Below, one piece after another: positions 23,113 to 34,430 of a stretch of 64,000 nt of DNA (position 1 is the stretch's first letter; every line of letters begins with the position of its first letter). The stretch spans positions 930,001 to 994,000 of the forward strand of contig JAEOAD010000603.1 of assembly GCA_036365145.1 (NCBI GenBank), in the 5' to 3' direction. A program made the translations under genes and the position numbers. Source of the DNA: Orientallactaga sibirica. Taxonomy: Eukaryota > Chordata > Mammalia > Rodentia > Dipodidae. The notes below the pieces were generated by a model. That model was not told the origin of the DNA. It was given only the letters and a program-made list of their open reading frames with translations, and made no database searches.

Positions 23113-23130
23113 ATCTGAGTCAGGGCACCA
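23113..23130 (-). promoter_or_regulatory. Primer-binding site, tRNA-His-like
   Basis: On the minus strand TGGTGCCCTGACTCAGAT lies two bases after the 5' LTR. It differs at only two positions from the tRNA-His complement used by HERV-H-type class I elements. It fixes orientation (minus) and identifies 23,133-23,550 as the 5' LTR. Confidence 0.7.
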
Positions 23131-23132
23131 GA

Positions 23133-23550
23133 TGTAAGGTTCAGGAGTGACCAAGACTATATGAACCACTCTGAGGCAAAGATGAAAGCTTTTTTTCAGG
23201 AAAGCACAAGCTGCCTGGGATGGCTCATAAGATAGGAGCACAGTCAAACAGAGTTTCTTAGGTAGTGGGCTATAATAGACTTCTTCGGTTGCAGAAAGGT
23301 GAGGAAGGGAAAAGAACTCTTTTATTCTTTACCTTAGCCATTTCAAATAGATAGGGTATGAGATAAGAATAGCGACCAGGCAATTTATGAGGTAAGGGGG
23401 CAGGAAACCATGACCTGGGGGCATTGTTAGGCAAGGAAGGGATAATGGCTGGGTGGTTTCTTGAGGAGTGTGGATAATCTGCTTCCTTGTCTCTGTCATC
23501 ATCCTGCTGTCCTTGGTGACTCCAATTTTGGGAGCTTGTCAGACCTAACA
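23133..23550 (-). mobile_element. Class I ERV: 5' LTR
   Basis: This 418 bp LTR pairs with 16,355-16,759. On the minus strand it begins TGTTAGGTCTGACAAGCTCC and ends ...cctgaaccttaca. Its poly(A) signal position is degraded (a T run replaces tttatt on the plus strand), while the 3' LTR keeps it. There are many differences between the pair, so the insertion is old. No clear target duplication is visible. Confidence 0.85.
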
Positions 23551-24000
23551 GTTGTTATAATTCCTATTTGATTTTTGTTTTCTGTTGTGTTATTTTGCAT
23601 CATGTCCATCTCTATTTTGAGCTACAATTTCAGTTCAAGTTCTGATTTACTTCACACTCTCTTGAATTCATTTTTGCATTGATCAAGTCTTTGTTAAGCT
23701 TAATCAACCGGTTGTTGAGATATTCTATTTATTGACTCACCTTCAATTTGTTCATATCTCTTTTGAATGTTCTACCATTTTCTTCAAACAAGTTAAGCCT
23801 ACTGTCAAAAGCTGAACCTCTAAGAGATGATTCTGTTTGATTTCATTAATATGATTGTTGGTTCCTTGATGGTTTGCTTCCAGTTCAACAATTCTTTTGA
23901 TCAGAGTCTCATTGGTTGTTGTGTTTTCATTTTGGGAATGGATTTCTGCTGATTTCTCTATGATTTCATTGGAGGCTTCCATTGTAGGACTAGGCATCCT
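23551..24000 (-). pseudogene. Old L1 no. 1: ORF1 N-terminal part
   Basis: The minus frame at 23,752-23,997 starts MPSPTMEASNEIIEKSAEIH and is rich in E, K, N and I. Heptad-like spacing around ETLIKRIVELEANHQGTNNH fits the ORF1 coiled coil. It is separated from the rest of ORF1 by the class I provirus and a MaLR LTR. Confidence 0.7.
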
Positions 24001-24033
24001 TGGTGGTGATCTGTGTTTTCTGACTTTTGTTGG

Positions 24034-24089
24034 CTTTTTTTTTTTTTTTTTTTTTTTTCAAGGTAGGGTCTCACTCTAGCCCATTTGAG
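24034..24089 (-). mobile_element. Truncated B1 SINE with T run
   Basis: A T run of about 22 bases is followed by caaggtagggtctcactcta gccca, the 3' part of a reverse-strand B1, which then stops at the L1 5' UTR sequence. Confidence 0.6.
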
Positions 24090-24938
24090 GAGACTTTTAT
24101 TTTATTGAGGAGGAAGCAACTTTTTTTCCTTTGGCCCATGCACCCTCTGACTAAGGTGAACAGGGATGTTGGTACCCTGTGGCCACTCAGGATACCAGAA
24201 GAAAAGGCCTGATTCAACAGCCCACACAGAGACCAGGTTTCCCCTAGTAAGGCACAATGAGAACTACCAGGAACAGGGAACTGGGAGGAGCCAGGCAACA
24301 TGGATCTGGCCTATTCACTCCTTGCTGTGCCTGCCTGCACACCCTCCTGCACAGAGTACCTAGACTGGGAAATGGGAGGAGCCAAAAACAGGCATCTGGC
24401 TTGCTCACTCCATGCAGCTATACCTGCTCTCACAGTCTGGTGAAGGGATCCTGGACTAGGGAACTGGGGGGAGAAGAAAAACAGGGGTCTGCCCTACTCA
24501 CTCCATGCTGCTGTGCCTGCTGGGACACCATTAGGTGCAGGGAACCCAGACTAGGGAGTTGGGAGGAGCCAGGAAGCAGGAATCTGGCCGATTCATTCCA
24601 TGCCATGCCCACCTGTACACTGTCTGGAATAGGGTACCTGGATCAGGGAGCTTGGAGGAGCAGGGAAACACTCACTTCATGCTGCAGTGTGCAATCTTAA
24701 ATGTGTTTATTTCCACTGCAAATGTATGCCTGTCTAGCTTTATGTAAGTGGCTGGGAAATTGAACACAGGCATTCCGTCCAAGGGCAGTGAGACCACAGC
24801 TCCTTCCTCTTCCATCCTGTGCTGCTTTCTAACCATGAGTTGAACAGTGTACTCTGTCACCTGCCCCCAACCATGATAGCAAGGATATAGAGGCTGCTCT
24901 GGCTAAAATGACTACCTTCTTTATTTTGACTTATAGGT
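24090..24938 (-). promoter_or_regulatory. Old L1 no. 1: 5' UTR with promoter monomers
   Basis: The region lies directly upstream (minus sense) of ORF1 and is GC-richer than its surroundings. It contains the tandem array listed next. In murine rodents L1 transcription is driven by tandem 5' monomers, and this position and structure match. The part at 24,700-24,938 has no recognised repeat and may be outside the L1. Confidence 0.55.
24275..24690 (-). repeat. Tandem array of about 92-bp monomers
   Basis: The word (c)tgggaggagcc, or a close variant, recurs at 24,282, 24,373, 24,465, 24,560 and 24,652, giving spacings of 91, 92, 95 and 92. Each unit also holds ggatctggc-type, tcactccatgc-type and gtacctagactaggga-type words. 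There are about four and a half units, diverged from each other. Confidence 0.85.
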
Positions 24939-25502
24939 ATTGAAAGAGTCAAACCAACACCATGACAGGCTTCAATAAGATATTTCCTAGCTAGGTCTAG
25001 GTTTAAATTTCTCAAGAAGCCTGAACTAAATTCTGGGAGAACAGAACAAAGAACCAAGTCATTTCTTGGAAGGTTTCATGGATGTCTAAGGCTATTCCCC
25101 CTTTCTTGGCCCCGGCCAATCATAAGTAAAAGAATGTGAGATATGCTTACTGGCCACTTAACTGGCCACTTTAGGAAGCTTTACCTTCCCTAGAGCCCCC
25201 CTCCCTTAGCCCCCCTTAGCCCATGTGTGCCAAATTATAACCAGTCAGGAGTGCAAAAGTACTATATTGTTCAAAGTAGCCAATTATGTTAGAGGTCTTT
25301 GTTTAACTGTCTTTAAAAGAGCCAGAAAGTTCTTCTCAGGGTCACATTAACCACTGAGCAATCTCCAGCCAGTATGTAGTATGTGGATAGAAATTGTGGA
25401 CCCCTGCATGCTGGACTTCTCTGCACAATAAACACTCTATGTTTTTACATGTATATGAGTCTGAGTCTCCCTTCAGTGATTTTTGGACCCTAATGGTATT
25501 CA
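24939..25502 (+). mobile_element. Probable class I-like solo LTR
   Basis: It begins tgaaagagtcaaaccaacac, resembling the TGAAAG start of gammaretroviral LTRs. It has a CCAAT box near 25,108 (ggccaatcata) and AATAAA at 25,427-25,432, followed by a T-rich, GT-containing stretch and cctaatggtattca. The 3' border and target duplication are unclear, and no partner LTR or internal sequence is seen. Confidence 0.55.
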
Positions 25503-26945
25503 GTGAATAACGAAACACAGGACAATAGTCTTCAATGCCTGCCATCAAATAAATAAATAAAAATAAAATTTTAAAAATGTCAAACTGATAAAATGAGTTT
25601 TTAAACATTTTTCTGAAAACTGGCAATGAAATAGTTTGAATGCTGGGAAAATCAACAGATTCAACAACAAGCTTTTACAACACCCTGTTCCAGAACTCTG
25701 AAAAGATATAAGAAGTTTCCATTCATTGCTGCAAACCTGAAAGAGAACAATAATTTTCTAAAATAATACCATCCTTCCTCTGTGATTTGACATTTCTTTT
25801 GTTCCTTCTCTACTGCTTTCACCTTGGATTCTGGGGAAAACAGATCTGATAGGCATGCATCTTATAACAAGAGTCCAGAGTACTCCCCACCAAAGGCAGC
25901 AACAACTTTTGCATCACTAACAAGCCTGCACATGATGGATCCAGAGATAATGAGCCAGGCCATGACAAATGGCAAGATTGCACCTTTTAATTTCCTGGTT
26001 CTAACATTTTGTATTGCATTCCAAATGACATTAGGTCATTGTTAGTATCTCAGAGCAATTGACTTTCAGTCACTAACTTCTTTTCCTTCTTGGCTCAGTG
26101 ACCACAGTGAGAATAAATTTCATTTGTACTACAACACTGAATACTAAAGCCATTTATACTGTGAAAGTGAAAATGGAAAAAATTATGTGTATATAGCAAC
26201 ATCTTTATTAAGATTTTGTGTACTTGGAAAATTAGCTATGAGGTTTTGGTGAACTTAGTTTTTGCTTCCCCCTTCTAATCTCTCTAATCTGCTCTTTTCC
26301 CCTTCTCATTCTTTTGTTAATCTTTAATGACCAGTCAGTGTTATTGCACAATATTTTCTATAATGCTTTTCCTATCATCTTGATTATATGAATGGATTCA
26401 CCAAAGAGGAAAATACCACTACCACCCCAGGAGGTCCTAGATTTAGATGTACTTTCAAGAACAGAAGAGAGAGATAGCATTCTGAAAAGGAAGACTCACC
26501 CAGCAGAGGAAATTCCTGCCCATTGTTTCCTTGAAACCCCTATGATCCATTAAATACAGGGGCATTCTCTGAGCCTTGGAAAATGGAATTTTGAAGAGAG
26601 GCTCCTCCATGTTACATAGGGTTGGTATTCAATAACACTGTTTATTCAATGAACTTTCCTCTACTATGTCTTCAATAATCAGCAAGCAAAATAAACTTGG
26701 GTTATGGTAACATTACTACATCATCATTTTTTTTATCTTACCCTTTTGAGGTAAATGGATAGACCTTCTATGTTTGGGACAATCAAAGCCAAGATTCTCA
26801 TTAGGATTATAGTAACATTGTGGTATGCTGCCCTTCCAAAACAATGAGGCCAACTGGTCTTGGACAGAAAAGTTTGAAAGAGTAAGCATTTCTCATTATC
26901 ATTTAACTCCTTTATTATAATATGGAACAGTGTAATATCATCATG
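25503..26945. other. AT-rich sequence, nothing recognised
   Basis: A short A-rich tract (aaataaataaataaaaataa) lies at about 25,545-25,575. A 73-codon plus frame at 25,824-26,045 has no recognised domain or context. Confidence 0.45.
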
Positions 26946-27130
26946 TATATTAACACACTATAAGTATTATCATAATATACAATAATAAATGTTAATTTGC
27001 ATTTCTCTGATGCTTATAATGAAAACAAAGATATCCACTATTATAAGCAATAGTATTTATTTTGAGCTTATATATAGTTTTGTATTATTTATACAGGTTT
27101 ATTGATCATTTGATAATTTCATTTTTAAAC
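26946..27130. repeat. Direct duplication, copy 1
   Basis: It shares with 28,222-28,404 an ordered series of words: ataagtattatca, acaataata, tttgcatttctct, tataatgaaaaca, atatatagttttgtatta and tttattgatcattt. By eye the match is of the order of 80%, with small gaps. Confidence 0.6.
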
Positions 27131-27429
27131 TTATACAGGTTTTCTCAAATCCCTTTTTTACCAAGATTACATATTTTGATACTCAATTTTTATTTTATAG
27201 TTTGTATTATATATCCTTGCACCTCCAAACCTCTTTTTCCTGATATTATGCAAGAGAAATACCTCAGTAGGTACTATTTCCAGACTAATTACACAATATT
27301 TAACTAAGATTCACTCATGTTCATATGATTAACCAAAAGCATTTTATTACAGACATGTTACCACAGTCCCAGGCTGGAGGCCTGGCTCTAAGGGTTTAAA
27401 CATACCAGGTTTGCCCATTCACCTGGAGA

Positions 27430-27757
27430 AATGAAATGGTAAATGGGGATTGCTGACACAAAGCCCCTGTCCAGAATCAACTTATGGGAGGCAAGTTACT
27501 TATTTTGGCTTACAGTCTTGAGGGAAAGCTACATGTTGGCAGGGGAAAGATGGCATGAGCTGAAGAAGCAGGTGGAAAACAGCAGCAAGAGAGTGAGGTG
27601 AACTCTATCAAGATGGAGCTGGCTATACAACTCCTAAGTCCACCCCAAACAAAACACCTCCTACAGAAAGAGGCCATAACACAAATTGCCGTCAGCCAGA
27701 AACCAAACATTTGTAACGCATGAGTTTATATGGTTGGGGCTAATTCATACTACCGCA
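27430..27757 (-). mobile_element. MaLR-type solo LTR
   Basis: On the minus strand it starts TGCGGTAGTATGAATTAGCC, close to the TGTGGTAGTTTGAAT start of this class. It contains gtttggggtggacttagg, cagctcatgccatctttcccc and aagccaaaataagtaact, all standard blocks of MT/ORR1-like LTRs. The low-coordinate end is approximate. Confidence 0.7.
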
Positions 27758-28221
27758 AGGATGATAATGTTTAAAAAAAGGAGTTTATTGTCATTGTGGT
27801 TAATTTGGGAAGAGAAGTGACATTCTAGATATTGAGTGACTGAAAGTCATTCTCTCTGAGGTTTTAATGATAATATTAGGGTCATATAGAGAAGGAGATT
27901 GCTGTGGTGGCAATTTTGGTAAGACATGGGCTAGTTTATTATTATCTCAGGATCCATCATGAGGAGTCTTGCCAGTGATTAGGAAGTTGCTGCTATATTT
28001 GTTAGGAGGACAAATTGAACTCTTGTCTCAAGATGTTTGTCTATTTGTTCCTTTTAATAGGAATCCAAGGTGACTTCAGGGAGAAAAGAATGAAGCAGAA
28101 GAAGGACAAGTAAGAGGGGCAAGTTGGAGTTTGAAAGGAAAATGGTTTCTATTTCAGGATTGTGATAATGGTTTGAAGGTTGAAGACACTATTTCACTAG
28201 GCTGGATGTTTCAAAAATTGT
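27758..28221. other. Sequence between LTR and duplication, nothing recognised
   Basis: No gene or clear repeat is seen. Confidence 0.45.
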
Positions 28222-28404
28222 GCATTAACACTCTATAAGAATTATCACTCTGTACAATAATAGCACTGTTTATTTGCATTTCTCTCATGTTTATCATGAA
28301 AACAATGATTACCAAAATTATAAACAATACTGTTTATTTTAAGCTAATATATAGTTTTGTATTACTTATGTAGATTTATTTATCATTTTAGAGAATTCAT
28401 TAAT
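28222..28404. repeat. Direct duplication, copy 2
   Basis: This is the second copy of the segment at 26,946-27,130, in the same orientation 1.28 kb away. The MaLR LTR lies between the two copies. It ends where the L1 3' UTR starts. Confidence 0.6.
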
Positions 28405-29900
28405 TTTTATTTTTTTTATTTTTTCTTGACAACTTCTATAATTACAGACAATAAACCATGATATTTCCCTACCCTCTCCCCATTCACCTTCAGAACTCCA
28501 CTCTCCATCATATACCCTCCCTCTCTCCATTAGTCTCTCTATTAATTTGATGTCATCATCTTTTTCTCCTTTTATGAGGGTCTTGTGAAGCTATTGCTAG
28601 GCACTGTGAGGTCATAGATATTGAGGCCAATTTCTGTCTGGACAGTTGCAGTGTAAAGAGTCATGCCCTTCCATTGGCTCTAATTCTTTCTGCCCCCTCT
28701 TCCACAATGGATTCTGAGGCTTGGAGGGTGTGATAGAGGTGTTTCAGTGTTAGACACTCCTCCATTATTTCTTCTCAGCACTATGTTGCCTTTTGCCTCA
28801 CCACCATCTGAAAAGACAAGCTTCTTTAACCAGAAGTGAGAATAGCATTAATATATGAATATGAACATTAAGTGTAGTGCTTTCAGGGCACTTTGGTGGG
28901 AATGATATATACATTTAGCCAGACAAGAGCAGGCTTTATACCCCTAAGGCTAATGACCTCCCCTGCCATAGGCTTTTGATTAGGTTTTTCAGTATCAGGG
29001 ATGTATTCCCTCCCATAGAGAGGGACTTCAGTCCAATTAGGGAGCAATTGATTTCCCCCAGAGCAGACATGCCACTATTGCACCCGTTAGGTCATTTGGC
29101 CTGTCTGGCCAAACTTGAGGTTTCCAGTGTCCAATGTTTTCACTGCAGATGACTTCTGTTTCCTATATGGCTTCATACAGTGCAGCGTTTTTTTTTTTTT
29201 TTTTTTTTTTTTTTTTGGTTTTTCAAGGTAGGGTTTCACTCTGGTCCAGGCTGACCTGGAATTAACTATGTAGTCTCAGGGTGGCCTCGAACTCTCAGTG
29301 ATCCTCCTACCTCTGCCTCCCGAGTGCTGGGATTAAAGGCGTGCGCCACCACGCCCAGCTCACAGTGCAGCATTTTTAAGCTTTCAGTTGGCTGGTCCAC
29401 AGGGAGAAGGTTTTCTGGTCAGCACCAGCTTGATTTCTCAGTGACCTTGCTGCTCTGGCAAGTGATGTCTTCAGCAATAGGGTCTTGCCATCTGTTTCTC
29501 AAGGGAAATGAAGGGTCTTGGCAGTATCCTGTAATGTTTTGGAGGCAACAGGGACATCCCTGGACAAAAACTCACTGGAAGGTATCCCATCCATGCCACT
29601 GAAAATTTTCTAGTAACAAACTGTAGCTTCTGGATGTGCCATTATTCAAAAAAGTAGGTTTACATAAGTCTTATTCAGACTATCTTGAATTTTGATTGAC
29701 TCTCCCCCATCCTTCTTTAACACATTCTCTTCCCCTGGCCTCACTTAGGCCTTTCCCCTGCCTATAATCTTTCTTCTATTTCATATATACAACACCATCC
29801 CCTTAAGTCCTTCCCTCTCCTCCCTCCCTTATAACCTTTTTCTAGCTTACTAACCTCTGCTACCAATTTTTGGTTCGAGTTTGCACACAAGTCTCTACAT
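28405..29900 (-). mobile_element. Old L1 no. 2: 3' UTR
   Basis: From the T-rich left end (complement of the tail) it matches the 3' UTR of the young L1 at 39,553-40,870: ccccattcaccttcagaact ccactctcc, ggtcttgtgaag, gaatatgaacattaagtgta, tttcagttggctggtc. It is more diverged than the young copy and is interrupted by a B1. Confidence 0.85.
29188..29361 (-). mobile_element. B1 SINE with T run and target duplication
   Basis: A reverse-strand B1 ends gtgcgccaccacgcccagct. It is flanked by ACAGTGCAGC on both sides (about 29,177-29,186 and 29,363-29,372), a 10-bp target duplication. It is little diverged and keeps a T run of about 30 bases, so it is recent. Confidence 0.9.
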
Positions 29901-31087
29901 TTGTAACTAGGATCCACATATGAGAGTGAACATGCAATGTTTGGCTTTCTGAGCCTGGGTTACCTCACTTAGTATACTCCTTTCCAAATCCCTCCATTTC
30001 CCAGAAAATTTCATAATTTCATTTTTCTTTACCACTAAATAGAACTCCATTGTGTAAATGTATCAAGTCTTTATTATCCATTCATCTGTGGAGGGACATG
30101 TAGGCTTGTTCCATTTCCTAGCTATTGTGAATACAGCAGCAATAAACATGGTTGTGCAACTATCTCTAAGGTAGTGAGACGAGTCATTTGGATATGTGCC
30201 TAGGGATGTTATAGCTGGATCATATTGTAAATCTATTTTTAATTGTCTCAAGCACCTCCACACTAATTTCCACAATGGCTGGACCAGATTACATTCCCAC
30301 CAACAGGGTAGAAAGTTTCCTGTTTTCTGCATCCTCGCCATCACTTCCTGTCATTTGTTTTCTTGATGGTAGCCATTCTAACAGGAGTGAGACAGAATCT
30401 CAAAGTAGTTTTAATTTCCATCTCCCTGATGGCTAAAGATATGGAACTTTTTTTTGATATTTATATACCATCTGTATTTCTTCCTCTGAAAACTGTATAT
30501 TTAGTTCCATAGTCAATTTTTTTAGTGGATTGTTTCATTTCTTATTGTTCTGTTTTTTGAGTTCTTTGTATATTCTGGATATTAGTCCTCTGTCAGATGT
30601 ATAACTGGCAATGATTTTCTCCCATTCTGTAGGTTGTCTCTTTGCTCTATTTACAGTGTCCTTTGCTATACAAAAACTTTGTAATTTTATGAGATTCCCA
30701 TTATTTATTAGTGGCTTTATTTCCTGAGCAATTGTGGTTATATTCAGAAAGGCATTGCCTATGTCAATATGTTGAAGGGTTTCCCCTACCTTTTCCTCTT
30801 GCACTTGCAGAGTTTCAGGTCTAATATTTATGTCCCTGATTCACTTGGGCTTGATTCTTGTGCAGGGAGAGAGACAAGGATTTATTTTCATCCTTCTACA
30901 TATAGATATCTATTTTTCCCAGCACCACTTGTTGAAGAGGCGATCTTTTCTCCAATGAATAATTTTGGCATTTTTGTCAAAACTCAGATGGCTGCAGCTG
31001 CCTGGATTAATATCTGGGTTCTCTATTCTGTTCAATTGATCTACATGTTTGTCTTTGTGTAAGTACCATGCTGTTTTTATTACTATG
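29901..31087 (-). pseudogene. Old L1 no. 2: ORF2 C-terminal part
   Basis: The minus frames at 30,063-30,344 ([33 protein letters not shown]) and 30,535-30,804 ([31 protein letters not shown]) are the ORF2 C-terminal region. The zinc-knuckle end WWEC is still visible. Frameshifts separate them. It stops at the LTR insertion at 31,088, and L1 resumes at 34,817. Confidence 0.85.
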
Positions 31088-31458
31088 TGTAGCAGACAGC
31101 TTCAGGTTCTCTGAGATGAACTTCCAGATCAGGCACAGTTATGGAGGAAGGGATATTATTTATTGAAGCTTACAGATCCAGGCGAAGTTCCAATAATGGC
31201 AGAAGAAGCTGGCCAAGCAGAGAGAGAAAAAGCCAACCAGGCACACAGCACACTGAGCAAAACTACAGCCAAGCCACAGCAAGCTTCAGGAACTCTTATT
31301 TGGCACACTTTGCATATCTTTACAATGGAATCTCAAACCCACCACCACACCTTAAGACCAGCCCCCAGTGACATTGCCTCTAGCAAGGTGATTGAAGATG
31401 CAAACTATAACTAATAAAACATTGAATATATTGGGGGACATATATTCAAACTACCACA
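31088..31458 (-). mobile_element. Tandem provirus: 3' LTR (type A)
   Basis: This 371 bp LTR differs from the LTR at 34,431 by about a dozen substitutions and a 14-bp gap (ctgccttcacaggg is absent). In the sense direction it is the 3' LTR. Confidence 0.8.
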
Positions 31459-32683
31459 TTCTGCCCCTGGCCCCTAATAGATTTAGTTCTTGGCCCCCAA
31501 TAGATTTATAGCTATCACACATTGTAAATTGTATTCAGTCCAATTTCAAAGGTTCTCACAGTCTTGATCAACTTAAGATAATGAGTCCTGTAAAATCAAA
31601 CAAGTTAAATACTTTCAACATGTGAAGGCACAGAGTAAACACTTCTAACTGGTAAGGCATAGCAAGGACAGACTAGAACAATGAAAACTCAACCACCATC
31701 AGCAGTCATCAAACTTCTGCAGTTCAAGTTCAATATAACCAGAGACTGACAGTCTCCAGGTTTTCCAATTCCACTCCTCCAGCTGGGCAGAGTCGCCAGG
31801 AAATCTTTGATCCCAGGCCAACACTGCACTCCATGTTAGTCCTTGCATAGTCCTGATATATCTAAAACATCTTCAGGTCTCCATGCAAACCACGGTCCAT
31901 CTTCCAAAGGCTCTTCCAGCCTATTCCTGAGGATCTTCATGCCCTGCCTCATGCTGCATCTCAGCAGCAGCTCCTGGAACCATGTGCAATTCATGTCCAC
32001 TCCATGCATTTTTCAAGCTTCCAAAACTAATACCAGGTGTGCAGGACACAGAATATTCTTAATCCAGGAACGAAATAAATCATAGCCTTGAAAAGCAGGT
32101 TCCTTCTCCATTCAACTCTTTCCAAGAGTTTGTATTCCTAACAGTCTGTCCTCGGGCATCCTCTCCATTGTTTTAATGTAATGCAGTCAGGCCACCTTCC
32201 TTCCACCTTCCTTAAGATTGCTAATGTGTTGACAATAGCAACTTCATTAACCTAAAATCAGTCTCAGTGCCTCTAATTTTAACTTGCTTGAGGTTTTCCA
32301 ACTTAAAATCTTAAAATCTCAGTCCGTTATCTTTAGCCAAGGACATCAGTTCATTACAAATTTAACCTTGATCAGACTTTCTGGGCCTGGATAGCGGAAC
32401 GTAGCCATCCCTTATGCCAGTATCCCAGTTCCAACAAAGTCCTCTGCACTCTTTCCTTCCCCTTAGAAAGCTCATAAGCCAAGCCTCAAAGTTAAATACT
32501 GTCTGCACTTAGCATTCTCAAATTCTCACCAGAATAGTCCATAAAACTTGGCTTACCACTCCAGAAGACATCTTCAGTTGCAAGCACCAAGTCCATGCCC
32601 ATTCTTCCAAAACAAAGGTTCCAAAAGATGAACATCCACACAATCTGGTTCATCTCACCCCACAGTCCTTGCTACCACTTTAC
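31459..32683 (-). mobile_element. Tandem provirus: internal copy 1
   Basis: This non-coding interior carries a G-rich sense stretch (ggggccaggggcagaa) next to the 3' LTR that could be the polypurine tract. At the other end the sense sequence TGGTAGCAAGGACTGTGGGG, next to the LTR, resembles a leucine-type primer site. The 80-codon plus frame at 31,843-32,085 is antisense and is repeated in copy 2, so it is not taken as a gene. Confidence 0.7.
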
Positions 32684-33206
32684 TGTAGCAGACAGCTTCA
32701 GGTTCGCTGAGATGAACTTCCAGATCAGGCACAGTTATGGAGGAAGGGATATTATTTATTGAAGCTTACAGATCAGGGGAAGTTCCAATAATGGCAGAAG
32801 AAGCTGGCCTGCCTTCACAGGGCCAAGCAGAGAGAGAAAAAGCCAACCAGGCACACAGCACACTGAGCAAAACTACAGACAAGCCACAGCAAGCTTCAGG
32901 AACTCCTATTAGGCACACTTTGCATATCTTTACAATGGAATCTCAAACCCACCACCACACCTTAAGACTGGCCCCAGTGACATTGCTTCTAGCACAGCAC
33001 ACTGAGCAAAACTACAGCCAAGCCACAGCAAGCTTCAGGAACTCTTATTTGGCACACTTTGCATATCTTTACAATGGAATCTCAAACCCACCACCACACC
33101 TTAAGACCAGCCCCCAGTGACATTGCCTCTAGCAAGGTGATTGAAGATGCAAACTATAACTAATAAAACATTGAATATATTGGGGACATATATTCAAACT
33201 ACCACA
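32684..33206 (-). mobile_element. Tandem provirus: central chimeric LTR
   Basis: This LTR is 523 bp, against 371 and 386 bp for the others. Plus-strand bases 32,684 to about 32,995 follow the type C LTR (ggttcgctgag, ctgccttcacaggg, tcctattagg, aagactgg). The rest follows type A (acagccaagcc, tcttatttgg, aagaccagcc). The switch occurs at a shared gca and repeats about 140 bp of LTR. Confidence 0.8.
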
Positions 33207-34430
33207 TTCTGCCCTGGCCCCTAATAGATTTAGTTCTTGGCCCCAATAGATTTATAGCTATCACACATTGTAAATTGTATTCAGTCCAATTTCAAAGGTT
33301 CTCACAGTCTTGATCAACTTAAGATAATGAGTCCTGTAAAATCAAACAAGTTAAATACTTTCAACATGTGAAGGCACAGAGTAAACACTTCTAACTGGTA
33401 AGGCATAGCAAGGACAGACTAGAACAATGAAAACTCAACCACCATCAGCAGTCATCAAACTTCTGCAGTTCAAGTTCAATATAACCAGAGACTGACAGTC
33501 TCCAGGTTTTCCAATTCCACTCCTCCAGCTGGGCAGAGTCGCCAGGAAATCTTTGATCCCAGGCCAACACTGCACTCCATGTTAGTCCTTGCATAGTCCT
33601 GATATATCTAAAACATCTTCAGGTCTCCATGCAAACCACGGTCCATCTTCCAAAGGCTCTTCCAGCCTATTCCTGAGGATCTTCATGCCCTGCCTCATGC
33701 TGCATCTCAGCAGCAGCTCCTGGAACCATGTGCAATTCATGTCCACTCCATGCATTTTTCAAGCTTCCAAAACTAATACCAGGTGTGCAGGACACAGCAT
33801 ATTCTTAATCCAGGAACGAAATAAATCATAGCCTTGAAAAGCAGGTTCCTTCTCCATTCAACTCTTTCCAAGAGTTTGTATTCCTAACAGTCTGTCCTCG
33901 GGCATCCTCTCCATTGTTTTAATGTAATGCAGTCAGGCCACCTTCCTTCCACCTTCCTTAAGATTGCTAATGTGTTGACAATAGCAACTTCATTAACCTA
34001 AAATCAGTCTCAGTGCCTCTAATTTTAACTTGCTTGAGGTTTTCCAACTTAAAATCTTAAAATCTCAGTCCGTTATCTTTAGCCAAGGACATCAGTTCAT
34101 TACAAATTTAACCTTGATCAGACTTTCTGGGCCTGGATAGCGGAACGTAGCCATCCCTTATGCCAGTATCCCAGTTCCAACAAAGTCCTCTGCACTCTTT
34201 CCTTCCCCCTTAGAAAGCTCATAAGCCAAGCCTCAAAGTTAAATACTGTCTGCACTTAGCATTCTCAAATTCTCACCAGAATAGTCCATAAAACTTGGCT
34301 TACCACTCCAGAAGACATCTTCAGTTGCAAGCACCAAGTCCATGCCCATTCTTCCAAAACAAAGGTTCCAAAAGATGAACATCCACACAATCTGGTTCAT
34401 CTCACCCCACAGTCCTTGCTACCACTTTAC
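33207..34430 (-). mobile_element. Tandem provirus: internal copy 2
   Basis: It is nearly identical to 31,459-32,683. By eye only a handful of differences are seen (for example cacagcatattc against cacagaatattc, and length changes in C runs). Confidence 0.8.

Noticed and set aside
22816..23247. 143-codon minus frame as a retroviral protein
   Set aside because: It spans the 5' LTR, primer site and leader of the class I ERV, where no protein is expected.
24257..24700. 147-codon plus-strand frame with repeated protein units
   Set aside because: The repetition is that of the L1 promoter monomers, and the L1 sense strand is minus.
31843..33831. 80-codon frame present twice (31,843-32,085 and 33,589-33,831) as a conserved gene
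   Set aside because: Both copies lie in the duplicated, nearly identical proviral interior and run antisense to the element. Conservation here only reflects recent duplication.
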